Of a stretch of DNA of 64,000 nucleotides, positions 36,301 to 43,814 are shown piece by piece (positions within the stretch are counted from its first letter, which is position 1; every line of letters starts with the position of its first letter). A program made the translations under genes and the position numbers. The notes beneath the pieces were generated by a model. The model did not search any database and was not told the origin of the DNA. It saw only the letters and a list, made by a program, of their open reading frames with translations. The DNA comes from Bifidobacterium breve (lineage in GTDB: Bacteria; Actinomycetota; Actinomycetes; Nanopelagicales; Nanopelagicaceae): the NCBI GenBank assembly GCA_945890205.1, contig CAMDCL010000001.1, positions 1 through 64,000 of the forward strand, in the 5' to 3' direction.

Positions 36301-36825
36301 CGCTGCCTTTACTTGTAGCAGATCCTGAGATGTTTCAACCAACAGAGCATCACACCCTGAATCAGCTAAACCCTTTGCTGCTGTGTAATAAGCCAGCTTT
36401 AAATTCTCATATGTAGTATGACCAAGACTTGGAAGTTTGGTACCAGGTCCTAAAGAGCCTAGAACAAAACGGGGTTTATCCCTCGTTGCAAAAGCGTCTG
36501 CTGCCTCTCGTGCGATCTTTCCGCCCGCAAATGCCAGTTCATAAATACGATCTTCAATTCCGTAATCGGCGAGATTGGACCAGTTAGCACCAAAGGTATT
36601 GGTCTCAATCGCATCTACACCGGCCGCTAAGTACTCATCATGAACAGAGCGCACGATGTCGGGCCGGCTCACATTGAGAATCTCATTACAGCCCTCGTGG
36701 CTTTGAAAATCCTCGAGGGTCGGGTTGGCAGCTTGAAGCATCGTTCCCATGGCCCCATCGGCAACTACGACTCTTTGCGCAAGGGTTGTACGTAACAACC
36801 CTGGTTGCTGTGATGGAGTACTCAT
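33325..36825 (-). CDS. metH: Cobalamin-dependent methionine synthase
   Basis: MetH transfers methyl from methyltetrahydrofolate to homocysteine via cobalamin. The 1166 residues contain in order the homocysteine domain ([12 protein letters not shown] zinc cysteines near 300), the pterin domain ([17 protein letters not shown]), the cap and B12 domain ([22 protein letters not shown], the DxHxxG motif) and the C-terminal SAM-binding reactivation domain ([31 protein letters not shown]). All key motifs are present, so the cell needs vitamin B12. No cobalamin riboswitch is possible in the 29-base upstream gap. Confidence 0.96.
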   Translation of the reverse strand: [1166 protein letters not shown]

Positions 36826-36832
36826 TTAACGA

Positions 36833-36838
36833 AGGTTA
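36833..36838 (-). promoter_or_regulatory. -10 element TAACCT, leaderless promoter for metH
   Basis: On the minus strand TAACCT is seven bases before the metH ATG at 36825. It lies back to back with the TAAGGT of the divergent gene, inside the palindrome ACCTTAAGGT. Confidence 0.55.
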
Positions 36839-36841
36839 CCT

Positions 36842-36847
36842 TAAGGT
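36842..36847 (+). promoter_or_regulatory. -10 element TAAGGT, leaderless promoter for PAC2 gene
   Basis: TAAGGT is seven bases before the ATG at 36855 and fixes this codon as start over an upstream ATG at 36786 inside metH. Confidence 0.55.
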
Positions 36848-36854
36848 TGCATTC

Positions 36855-37718
36855 ATGGAGATTCATCAGATTCCGCTACTGCGAAATCCAGTCATGATTA
36901 TGGCCTTTTCGGGCTGGAACGATGCTGCCGAGGCCGCATCTGGTGCTGTTGAACACCTGTTGTCAGGATGGGGCGACAGAAATGATGAGGTAGTCCCCGA
37001 ACTGATCGCAGATGTTGAATCTGAGGAGTTTTACGACTTTCAAGTAAATAGACCGGTTGTTTCAATTGATGAGAGCGAGATTAGAAGCATCACCTGGCCG
37101 ACTACCCAAGTCTTTGGCCTTTCAATTCCAACGATGCCAAGAGATCTGGTAGTTGTTACGGGAGTTGAACCCTCTATGCGTTGGAAGAGCTTTACATCTG
37201 AGCTTTTGGATCTTGCAGATGATTTAGAGGTTTCTTTGATCGTCACACTTGGATCACTACTTGCAGATACCCCACACACGCGACCAATAACCGTCACCGG
37301 TACAGGCGCTCATCCATCGATCGCTACCCGTTTGGGTGTTTCAGTATCTAAGTATGAAGGACCTACAGGGATATTGGGTGTGATTCAGGATGGATGCATG
37401 CGTCGTGGAATAGATGCAATCTCTTTGTGGGCCGCTGTTCCACACTATGCATCTAATGCGCCTTCACCTAAGGCAACCCTAGCCCTCATTAATACTTTAG
37501 AGGATTTTCTTGACATCTCAATTCCACTATCTGATCTAGAAGAAAACGCAGAGGCGTGGGAGAAAGAGGTTAATGATTTAGCCGCGGAGGACACCGAGGT
37601 AGCTGAATATGTAAAAGCGCTAGAAGAGAGCAAGGATGCCGCTGAACTTCCAGATGTATCCGGCGATAGCATCGCTAAGGAGTTTGAGAGATATTTACGC
37701 AGACATAAAGAGGATTAA
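36855..37718 (+). CDS. PAC2-family protein
   Basis: The 287-residue protein matches the PAC2 (proteasome assembly chaperone 2-like) family of actinobacteria, for example Rv2125: IPLLRNPVMIMAFSGWNDAAEAASGAVEHLL at the N-terminus and VVTGVEPSMRWKSFTSELLDLADDLEV further on. The role in bacteria is unknown and the family also occurs in species without proteasomes, as appears to be the case here. The C-terminal 60 residues are acidic and probably disordered. It ends with a four-base overlap with mshC (TTAA). Confidence 0.85.
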   Translation: MEIHQIPLLRNPVMIMAFSGWNDAAEAASGAVEHLLSGWGDRNDEVVPELIADVESEEFYDFQVNRPVVSIDESEIRSITWPTTQVFGLSIPTMPRDLVVVTGVEPSMRWKSFTSELLDLADDLEVSLIVTLGSLLADTPHTRPITVTGTGAHPSIATRLGVSVSKYEGPTGILGVIQDGCMRRGIDAISLWAAVPHYASNAPSPKATLALINTLEDFLDISIPLSDLEENAEAWEKEVNDLAAEDTEVAEYVKALEESKDAAELPDVSGDSIAKEFERYLRRHKED

Positions 37719-38956
37719 AGAAGTAATCCCAGCAAGGCATCGAGTGCGGCTCTCACCTCTGTCAGCTCTCCCCCACTAGAACCATTTATCGTCTCACGAC
37801 TCCAGGAGTTAAGTGCGGCGATCACAGTGGGCGTATCAAGATCATTGCTGAGAGCGTTAATAATACTTTGTATCAATGTATCTGTAGGTGCTAGTTGCTC
37901 CTTACTCAATGCCTCTCTCAGTAATGCGATTTCAAGCTGTGCCTTGCCAAGTAACTCATGACTCCACATACGTTCTGTTCGGTAATGATCTGAGATCAAA
38001 GCCCACCGGATCGCCATAGGATCTACACCTGAAGAGACAAGTTGAGAGACAAACACCAGATTGCCCTTGCTCTTGCTCATCTTCTCGCCATCTAGACCGA
38101 TCATTCCAGTGTGCACGTAATGGGAGGCAAGCTCTCTTCCCGTCAGAACCCTAGCTTGAGAGGCGCACATCTCGTGGTGCGGAAAGATCAAATCACTGCC
38201 ACCCCCCTGAATGTCGATCAGGGTCTCATCAGCAGAAGTTGGTTCTAAATACTTCAGTGCGATTGCGGTGCATTCAATATGCCAGCCCGGTCTGCCTTTT
38301 CCTAAGGATGAATCCCAGCCAGGTTCATCTGCTCTCTGACTCATCCACACTAAACAATCAAGTGGATCGAGCTTTCCCTGACGCAAGGGATCACCTCCGC
38401 GCTCTGAAAAGATTGAGATCATTTCCTCGGTTGAAAGGTGAGATCTCTCCCCAAACTCGGAATCATTTCTTACGGCAAAGTAAAGATCTGTTTCCACCTC
38501 GTAAATACTGTTCTTAAGCGTGAGCTCCTTTACAGCATCAACGACTAATGGAATCGCCTCTACCGCACCGATGTAATGAGCTGGTGGAATCACTCGAAGG
38601 CTGACCATATCTGCTCGAAACAAATCAATTTGTTGCTCGGCTAACTCCCGCCAATCGACTCCATCGCGGTTAGCTCTTTCCAATAATGGATCATCGATAT
38701 CTGTGATGTTCTGGACGTAATTAACCTCGCAACCGCCGGCTCTGAGGTAACGATTAATAAGATCGAAGGTGAGATATGTGGCGGCATGTCCAAGGTGGGT
38801 TGAGTCATACGGAGTAATTCCACACACATACATCCGGTAAGAACTCTTCTTCCCTAACCTTTTAATCTCAAGAGATGCGGTGTCTGACAGCGCCAGTTCT
38901 GGTAGCTCTTTGAGATACGTCAGGGCAGGAAGATTCACCTGAGTCCAAGAGTTCAT
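37715..38956 (-). CDS. mshC: Cysteine:1D-myo-inosityl glucosaminide ligase MshC
   Basis: MshC joins cysteine to glucosaminyl-inositol in mycothiol synthesis and is homologous to cysteinyl-tRNA synthetase. It shows YVCGITPYDSTHLGHAATYLTFD (zinc Cys and HIGH-like motif), the zinc-binding GWHIECTAIAL and KMSKSKGN. ATG at 38956 gives 413 residues, the usual length, and sits six bases after a TACGAT hexamer; longer frames run into the neighbouring gene. It indicates mycothiol as the main thiol. A true cysS should also exist elsewhere. Confidence 0.92.
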   Translation of the reverse strand: MNSWTQVNLPALTYLKELPELALSDTASLEIKRLGKKSSYRMYVCGITPYDSTHLGHAATYLTFDLINRYLRAGGCEVNYVQNITDIDDPLLERANRDGVDWRELAEQQIDLFRADMVSLRVIPPAHYIGAVEAIPLVVDAVKELTLKNSIYEVETDLYFAVRNDSEFGERSHLSTEEMISIFSERGGDPLRQGKLDPLDCLVWMSQRADEPGWDSSLGKGRPGWHIECTAIALKYLEPTSADETLIDIQGGGSDLIFPHHEMCASQARVLTGRELASHYVHTGMIGLDGEKMSKSKGNLVFVSQLVSSGVDPMAIRWALISDHYRTERMWSHELLGKAQLEIALLREALSKEQLAPTDTLIQSIINALSNDLDTPTVIAALNSWSRETINGSSGGELTEVRAALDALLGLLL

Positions 38957-38962
38957 ATCGGT

Positions 38963-38968
38963 ATCGTA
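38963..38968 (-). promoter_or_regulatory. -10 element TACGAT, leaderless promoter for mshC
   Basis: On the minus strand TACGAT is six bases before the ATG at 38956, in the 20-base gap after the SCO1664-family gene. Confidence 0.55.
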
Positions 38969-38976
38969 TTGCTTTC

Positions 38977-39687
38977 TTAGAAGGCCGGCCACGGAACCGC
39001 GGGCCAATCGGGATTAGGTAATGGAAAGGTACCCTCGGCAATTAGTCGGGAGGTTCGTAACTGTGTTGCTGCGATCTCCTCTTGGGTTAAGAGCGGAGAA
39101 AGAAGCGCACCCAGTTCACCGCTAAGAAGTGAAGCTGCTTTTCTAAGAGTAGTGAACTCTTCATCGGTGAATGGATCTTGAGCCCATTGCCATAGAACAG
39201 TTCGTAACTTGTCATCTACATGAAATGTCACACCATGATCGCATCCGTAAACCACTTGGGGTGATAAAGGCAGTAGGTGTCCAATCTTTCGATCGGTGTT
39301 GTTAATAATGGCATCAAATAAAGCCATAGATCGAAGAGATGGATGATCGGAGGAGAAAAAAACTGCAAGATCAATTGTTTCATCGATCGTGATCCACTCC
39401 TGAGCCATGCCCTCGCCATAAGGTCCATCTCGTAAGACAGTAAGAGGAACAAGATTAAATCCAACGGTTTGACTCACTAAGTACGCGGCATACTCTCGAT
39501 ACGCAAGCGAGCCCTCGGAGAAATCCCACAACGGTCTCTCACCAGCTATCGGCTTATAGATGCAGACCAACTCTTGTTCACTCAGTGAGGCGGTTGCATA
39601 CAAAGTTGCATTGGAAGCATCAACTAAACGCCCAGTAACCTTGAGAACACCCTTCTTTAAAATCTTTAAATTATCGACGGTAGCCAT
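38977..39687 (-). CDS. SCO1664-family protein, kinase-like fold
   Basis: This protein of about 236 residues belongs to the SCO1664 family (Rv2133c position) that shows distant similarity to PI3/PI4-type kinases: LVCIYKPIAGERPLWDF with the putative ATP Lys, AYREYAAYLVSQ, FDAIINNTDRKIGHLL with the N-x2-D-R-K catalytic region, and YGCDHGVTFH as the metal site. Start ATG at 39687 has a GAGGG ribosome site and overlaps the DUF3090 gene by 17 bases. The three genes up to 40854 form a conserved cassette of unknown role. Confidence 0.85.
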   Translation of the reverse strand: MATVDNLKILKKGVLKVTGRLVDASNATLYATASLSEQELVCIYKPIAGERPLWDFSEGSLAYREYAAYLVSQTVGFNLVPLTVLRDGPYGEGMAQEWITIDETIDLAVFFSSDHPSLRSMALFDAIINNTDRKIGHLLPLSPQVVYGCDHGVTFHVDDKLRTVLWQWAQDPFTDEEFTTLRKAASLLSGELGALLSPLLTQEEIAATQLRTSRLIAEGTFPLPNPDWPAVPWPAF

Positions 39688-40180
39688 TTGCCCTCGGACA
39701 CAAATGTCCACGCGGATCGATGGGGATTCCACAAAACGGACATGGCAAGCGCCCGGCGTTGACAAGAGCTCTCGAGCGTTGGACAAATGCTGAGGCCATC
39801 CCTAAGGAGATATTGATCTCTAGGACCTTTCCTTGTGCTTGATCCTCATCATTATCGAGTTCATAGAGTTCTATAGAAACCAGCGCTTGCTCCTCATTCC
39901 ATGCAAGAGAGATTGCGCCAACCTGAAACTCCTCATCAACTGGAGTCTCAAGCGGTGCATCATCTACCGCAAGTGCTTCTACGAAAACTAGAGGGTTACC
40001 CTTTCTGACCTCCGCGATCATTAACTCCAAACGATTTACCATCGCCTGAACCTGAGCCTTTTCTAGTGCAACGCTCATGACTCGAGCACCTTCTCGTGCT
40101 TGAATAAAAAAGGCCCGTTCGCCCGGCTGACCTATTGTCCCTGCAACACATCTTTCGGGTGTAGTGAAGATGTACCTCAC
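39671..40180 (-). CDS. DUF3090 protein with zinc-ribbon-like end
   Basis: The 169-residue protein corresponds to Rv2134c (DUF3090, YjbI-type repeat-free). It starts with MRYIFTTPERCVAGTIGQPGERAFFIQAREGARVMSVALEK and ends in CPFCGIPIDPRGHLCPRANGYRR, whose three cysteines and a histidine suggest a zinc site. Start GTG overlaps the previous stop as GTGA. It is always found with the histidine phosphatase and SCO1664-family genes, so the three proteins probably act in one pathway. The function is not known. Confidence 0.88.
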   Translation of the reverse strand: MRYIFTTPERCVAGTIGQPGERAFFIQAREGARVMSVALEKAQVQAMVNRLELMIAEVRKGNPLVFVEALAVDDAPLETPVDEEFQVGAISLAWNEEQALVSIELYELDNDEDQAQGKVLEINISLGMASAFVQRSRALVNAGRLPCPFCGIPIDPRGHLCPRANGYRR

Positions 40181-40854
40181 CGTCCGGCTCCCCCACCCAA
40201 AAGATTTTTAGCGCGCTTAGGTGTTTGGAGCACATCAGTAATCGTGCCACGAGTGTCATTGAGCAAAAGTATTCGCGGCTTGATTGCAGAGTATTCAATG
40301 ATCGTTATGGATGCCGGATCGATAATAACTCGCTGAAACTCATCTAGATGCATACCCAAAGCAGAGGCCACAATAGATTTAATGACATCACCATGAGAAA
40401 CGATGACAGCTGTCTTTGAACCGGAAAGATTTGCAACCTCATGCACAGCGCTCATTGCTCGCGCCTGCATCTGCGCTATTCCCTCGCCCTGTGGGAAGTA
40501 CATCCGACTAGGAGACTCTTGGACTGTGCGCCACTCCTTCTTTCGTGAAAGGGCGGAAAGTTTCTTACCACTCCAACTTCCATAATCTACCTCGTTGAGA
40601 GAAGGATCAATCCTGACCTCAAAGTTTGGTGTCTCTTTAAGAATGACATCATTTAACCAAGGAGAAATTGTTTCAAAACACCTCTCCATCGGAGAAACTC
40701 GTAACTGTGCAACCGGAAAGTTTCCAAGCCGTATCGAAAGTTGTGCAGCTTGCTTTACGCCCTTATCAGACAGGTGCACATTGGGAAGGCGTCCCGATAG
40801 AACTCCAGATGCATTGGACTCGGAGTGAGCATGTCGGATTAAAACTAGACGCAT
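40177..40854 (-). CDS. Histidine phosphatase (phosphoglycerate-mutase-like)
   Basis: The protein has 225 residues and belongs to the histidine-phosphatase superfamily, with the nucleophile in LIRHAHSESNASGVLSGRLP, second Arg/Glu region NEVDYGSWSGKKLS and the second catalytic His in VIVSHGDVIKSIVA. It matches the subfamily at the Rv2135c position. It is the first gene of the cassette with DUF3090 and SCO1664-family genes and has a TAACCT hexamer six bases upstream. Substrate is unknown. Confidence 0.88.
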   Translation of the reverse strand: MRLVLIRHAHSESNASGVLSGRLPNVHLSDKGVKQAAQLSIRLGNFPVAQLRVSPMERCFETISPWLNDVILKETPNFEVRIDPSLNEVDYGSWSGKKLSALSRKKEWRTVQESPSRMYFPQGEGIAQMQARAMSAVHEVANLSGSKTAVIVSHGDVIKSIVASALGMHLDEFQRVIIDPASITIIEYSAIKPRILLLNDTRGTITDVLQTPKRAKNLLGGGAGR

Positions 40855-40860
40855 AATGAA

Positions 40861-40866
40861 AGGTTA
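40861..40866 (-). promoter_or_regulatory. -10 element TAACCT, leaderless promoter for phosphatase
   Basis: On the minus strand TAACCT is followed by six bases and the ATG at 40854. It drives the three-gene cassette. Confidence 0.6.
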
Positions 40867-40892
40867 TCGCAGCTTTTGATACTCGGCCTTGC

Positions 40893-40898
40893 TAGGGT
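40893..40898 (+). promoter_or_regulatory. -10 element TAGGGT, leaderless promoter for aldo/keto reductase
   Basis: TAGGGT is six bases before the ATG at 40905. No ribosome site is seen. Confidence 0.55.
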
Positions 40899-40904
40899 CT
40901 GTCT

Positions 40905-41849
40905 ATGGAACTGCGACGGGCTGGTAACAGCGGACTTACGCTCTCCCGACTTGGGCTGGGTACGATGACTTGGGGTCGTGACACCGATGAGATCGAAGCA
41001 GCTGATCAATGCAGAGCTTTTTTGGATGCGGGGGGAAATTTTCTAGATACCGCAGCTACATATGGTGATGGCGATAGCGAGCGGGTCATTGGTGGATTAA
41101 TCGGAACTCTCTTTAATAGAGATGAGGTGATAATCGCAACTAAGGCGGGCATTACTTTTTCAGATGGAGCTCGCAAGGTGGACTCATCTCGGCACTGCCT
41201 GATTGCAGAGCTGGATCGTTCCTTAAGCCGTTTAGGTACAGATTTTGTAGATATCTGGCAGATACATGCTTGGGATGAGCTGGTTCCATTGGATGACACC
41301 TTGTCGGCGTTGGATTACGCATATACCACCGGACGTGCGCGCTATGTTGGAGTGAGCAACTACACGGGGTGGCAGTTAGCGCGTGCTGCTACCAAACAAC
41401 AAGCCAACTCAATGAAGGCTCCTCTGACAACGATTCAAGGTGAGTACTCACTCCTGAATCGAAACGCTGAGTTTGAGATTATTGATGCCGCGGTCGAATG
41501 TGGAGTTGGCTTTCTTGCCTGGGCCCCGCTAGCGAGAGGGGTTTTAACTGGAAAGTATCGCAAGGGCATACCAAGTGATTCGCGCGGAGCAGCGCCACAC
41601 TTTGCAAAACATATAGAGCCATATCTTGATTCAAGATCGGCCAAGATAGTTGAAGCGGTCGCAGTTGCCGCCGAGGGGTTGGGTTTTTCTCCACTGGAGG
41701 TCGCACTGGCATGGGTTCGTGATGCACCAGGAGTTACTAGTTCACTGATCGGTGCCAGAACTGGCGCACAACTTCGTGGTGTTCTCAAAAGTGAGGAGAT
41801 TTCCTTACCCGAAATCCTTCGAACCGCGTTAGATGAGATAAGTCTTTAA
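40905..41849 (+). CDS. Aldo/keto reductase
   Basis: The 314-residue NADPH-dependent oxidoreductase has a TIM barrel with the tetrad residues Asp in NFLDTAATYGDGDSERVIG (D and Y), Lys in IATKAG and His in DIWQIHAWD. The C-terminal GARTGAQLRGVLKS region binds the cofactor phosphate. It is similar to the YajO/PdxI-like group rather than to a defined enzyme. It ends with a four-base overlap with the convergent M20 peptidase gene (TTAA). The substrate is unknown. Confidence 0.9.
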   Translation: MELRRAGNSGLTLSRLGLGTMTWGRDTDEIEAADQCRAFLDAGGNFLDTAATYGDGDSERVIGGLIGTLFNRDEVIIATKAGITFSDGARKVDSSRHCLIAELDRSLSRLGTDFVDIWQIHAWDELVPLDDTLSALDYAYTTGRARYVGVSNYTGWQLARAATKQQANSMKAPLTTIQGEYSLLNRNAEFEIIDAAVECGVGFLAWAPLARGVLTGKYRKGIPSDSRGAAPHFAKHIEPYLDSRSAKIVEAVAVAAEGLGFSPLEVALAWVRDAPGVTSSLIGARTGAQLRGVLKSEEISLPEILRTALDEISL

Positions 41850-43156
41850 GCGTTTTCTAGAAAATCCTTGAGGACACGAACGCCGAAGGTTAAACCTTCT
41901 ACCGGAACTCGTTCATCTACTCCATGGAACATCGCCATAAAATCAAAATCAGCATCTAACTTCAGTGGTGAAAAGCCGTAACCAATAATTCCCAGATCAG
42001 CTAGCGCTTTATTGTCAGTTCCACCGCTCATCACATAAGGAACTGGAATCGCCACCGAATCCTGCTTTATCAAGGCGTTGCACATCGCCTCTACAAGATC
42101 TCCTTCAAATGGCACCTCTAGCGCTTTGTCGCGGGTTATGGTTTCAACTTTGATATTGTCGCCGATCAAACTTTTAATTGTTGAGTTCAACTCCTCCTCA
42201 AAACCTGGAATAAAGCGGCCATCAATTGTCGCCGATGCTGCTCCCGGAATGACATTAGCTTTGTACCCGGACTCCAACATCGTTGGATTGGCTGTGTTTT
42301 GCAGCGTCGCACCGATCATGGTGGAGGCAAAGCCGATCTCCTTCAACAAAGGACGCAGATCCTTTTCATCGTATGGTTGACCGGTCTCTTCAGCAATTCT
42401 CTTGAAAAAGGCCTTTACTGTTTTGCTGTAACGCTGTGGCCATTCAAATCTACCGATCTTGGCAACCGCCTCCGAAAGATGTGTGATTGCATTGTCATCA
42501 TTCATCATCGATCCATGTCCTGCACGGCCCTGCGCAGTCAAGCGCATCCAGTGAATTCCTTTTTCAGCTGTCTCAATCAGGTATAAACGCTTTCCACCTG
42601 CAACGGTTACAGAGAAACCTCCAACCTCCGAAACCGCCTCGGTGCAACCAGCAAATACTTCTGGATGCTCCTTTACGATGAAGTGTGAGCCATAGATACT
42701 TCCAGCCTCTTCATCCGCAAAAAATGCTAAGACAATATCGCGCTCTGGAACATAACCGGTTCTGGCCCAATCGCGAACAGTTGCAAGGATCATTGCATCC
42801 ATATTTTTCATATCAACTGCGCCACGACCCCAGATAAATCCATCTTTAATCTCGGCACCGAATGGATCGACTGACCAATCATCGGCGTTAGCTGGGACGA
42901 CATCTATGTGTCCATGAACAACTAAACCTGGGCGGTTGGGATTTCTTCCCTTAATGCGTGCAATGACATTGCAGCGACCAGGTGCGGATTCATAAATCGT
43001 GTTTTTGATCCCTACCTCAGACAATAAGCCAGCAACATACTCGGCAACGGCTTTCTCATCGCCCTTTCCATCTCCGAAGTTAACACTCGGTATGCGGATT
43101 AGCTCTTGGCAGATTCGGATCGTTTCTTGTTCAAGTTCTGTGTGTGTTGTACCCAT
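41846..43156 (-). CDS. M20-family metallopeptidase
   Basis: This 436-residue enzyme belongs to the M20 dipeptidase/ArgE/DapE group. Zinc ligands are in LVVHGHIDVVPAN, WGRGAVDMKNMDAM and AFFADEEAGSIYGSH (the two Glu), with the later SGGTDNKALADLG. The dimerisation domain is in the middle (about 190-300). The C-terminal His is in MFHGVDERVPVEG. It is usually annotated as peptidase or deacylase acting on short peptides or N-acyl amino acids. A weak AAGAAT hexamer stands six bases before its ATG. Confidence 0.9.
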   Translation of the reverse strand: MGTTHTELEQETIRICQELIRIPSVNFGDGKGDEKAVAEYVAGLLSEVGIKNTIYESAPGRCNVIARIKGRNPNRPGLVVHGHIDVVPANADDWSVDPFGAEIKDGFIWGRGAVDMKNMDAMILATVRDWARTGYVPERDIVLAFFADEEAGSIYGSHFIVKEHPEVFAGCTEAVSEVGGFSVTVAGGKRLYLIETAEKGIHWMRLTAQGRAGHGSMMNDDNAITHLSEAVAKIGRFEWPQRYSKTVKAFFKRIAEETGQPYDEKDLRPLLKEIGFASTMIGATLQNTANPTMLESGYKANVIPGAASATIDGRFIPGFEEELNSTIKSLIGDNIKVETITRDKALEVPFEGDLVEAMCNALIKQDSVAIPVPYVMSGGTDNKALADLGIIGYGFSPLKLDADFDFMAMFHGVDERVPVEGLTFGVRVLKDFLENA

Positions 43157-43199
43157 TTCGCTATTCTTGCACTCAATTGCTATCCTTTTGCATCACTTA

Positions 43200-43283
43200 G
43201 TCCGGGTGGCGGAATTGGCAGACGCGCTAGCTTGAGGTGTTAGTTCCCGCAAGGGATTAGGGGTTCAAGTCCCCTCTCGGACA
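43200..43283 (+). tRNA. tRNA-Leu (anticodon GAG)
   Basis: The 84-base tRNA has a 7-bp acceptor stem (43200-43206 with 43276-43282), a long variable arm typical of leucine tRNAs, the D-loop motif GGAATTGGCAGAC, an anticodon stem CTAGC/GTTAG and the anticodon GAG at 43234-43236, reading CUC and CUU. T-loop TTCAAGT is present. CCA is not encoded. The apt start codon begins after a single intervening base. Confidence 0.95.
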
Positions 43284-43284
43284 C

Positions 43285-43812
43285 ATGAAAATCGATGATG
43301 CGCTCTCGCTCATCCGTGAGATCCCAGATTATCCAAAACCCGGAATTCGATTCCAGGATATAACTCCACTGCTTGCAAATGGCGAGGCCTTCATCTCCAT
43401 TACAGAAAAGTTTGCAGGTTTTGCAGACTCTACAACCTTAGTTGCGGGCATAGAGGCTCGAGGATTTATCTTTGCATCTGCTGTGGCCAACCAACTTCGA
43501 AGTGGCTTCATTCCGATTCGAAAAGCGGGCAAGCTTCCACATTTAACTATTTCGGAAAGTTATGGTCTCGAGTACGGGCAGGACACTCTAGAACTTCATA
43601 TCGATGCCATTTCATCGGGAGCTAAGGTTTTACTCATTGATGATGTTCTGGCAACTGGCGGAACCATCTGCGCTGCTATCGAATTGATTCAACGTTTGGG
43701 CGGGCAGGTAGTACATGTTTTAGCTCTTATTGAGATTGATGGACTCCCCGGTAGAGAAAGACTTAACGCTCAATATCCCGAGATTCAGGTTACTTCGCTG
43801 GTAGTTTCGTAG
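43285..43812 (+). CDS. apt: Adenine phosphoribosyltransferase
   Basis: Apt salvages adenine with PRPP to make AMP. The 175-residue chain starts MKIDDALSLIREIPDYPKPGIRFQDITPLLA, the standard N-terminus, and has the PRPP loop VLLIDDVLATGGTICAAIEL. There is no room for a ribosome site because the ATG follows the tRNA-Leu 3' end by one base, so translation must start on a leaderless or tRNA-processed mRNA. The acyltransferase gene follows after two bases. Confidence 0.94.
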   Translation: MKIDDALSLIREIPDYPKPGIRFQDITPLLANGEAFISITEKFAGFADSTTLVAGIEARGFIFASAVANQLRSGFIPIRKAGKLPHLTISESYGLEYGQDTLELHIDAISSGAKVLLIDDVLATGGTICAAIELIQRLGGQVVHVLALIEIDGLPGRERLNAQYPEIQVTSLVVS

Positions 43813-43814
43813 CA

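Noticed and set aside
43157-43199. TTGCAC and TATCCT as tRNA-Leu promoter
   Set aside because: The spacer is only eight bases, so the two hexamers cannot form one standard promoter; TATCCT alone may be a -10 but this is weak.
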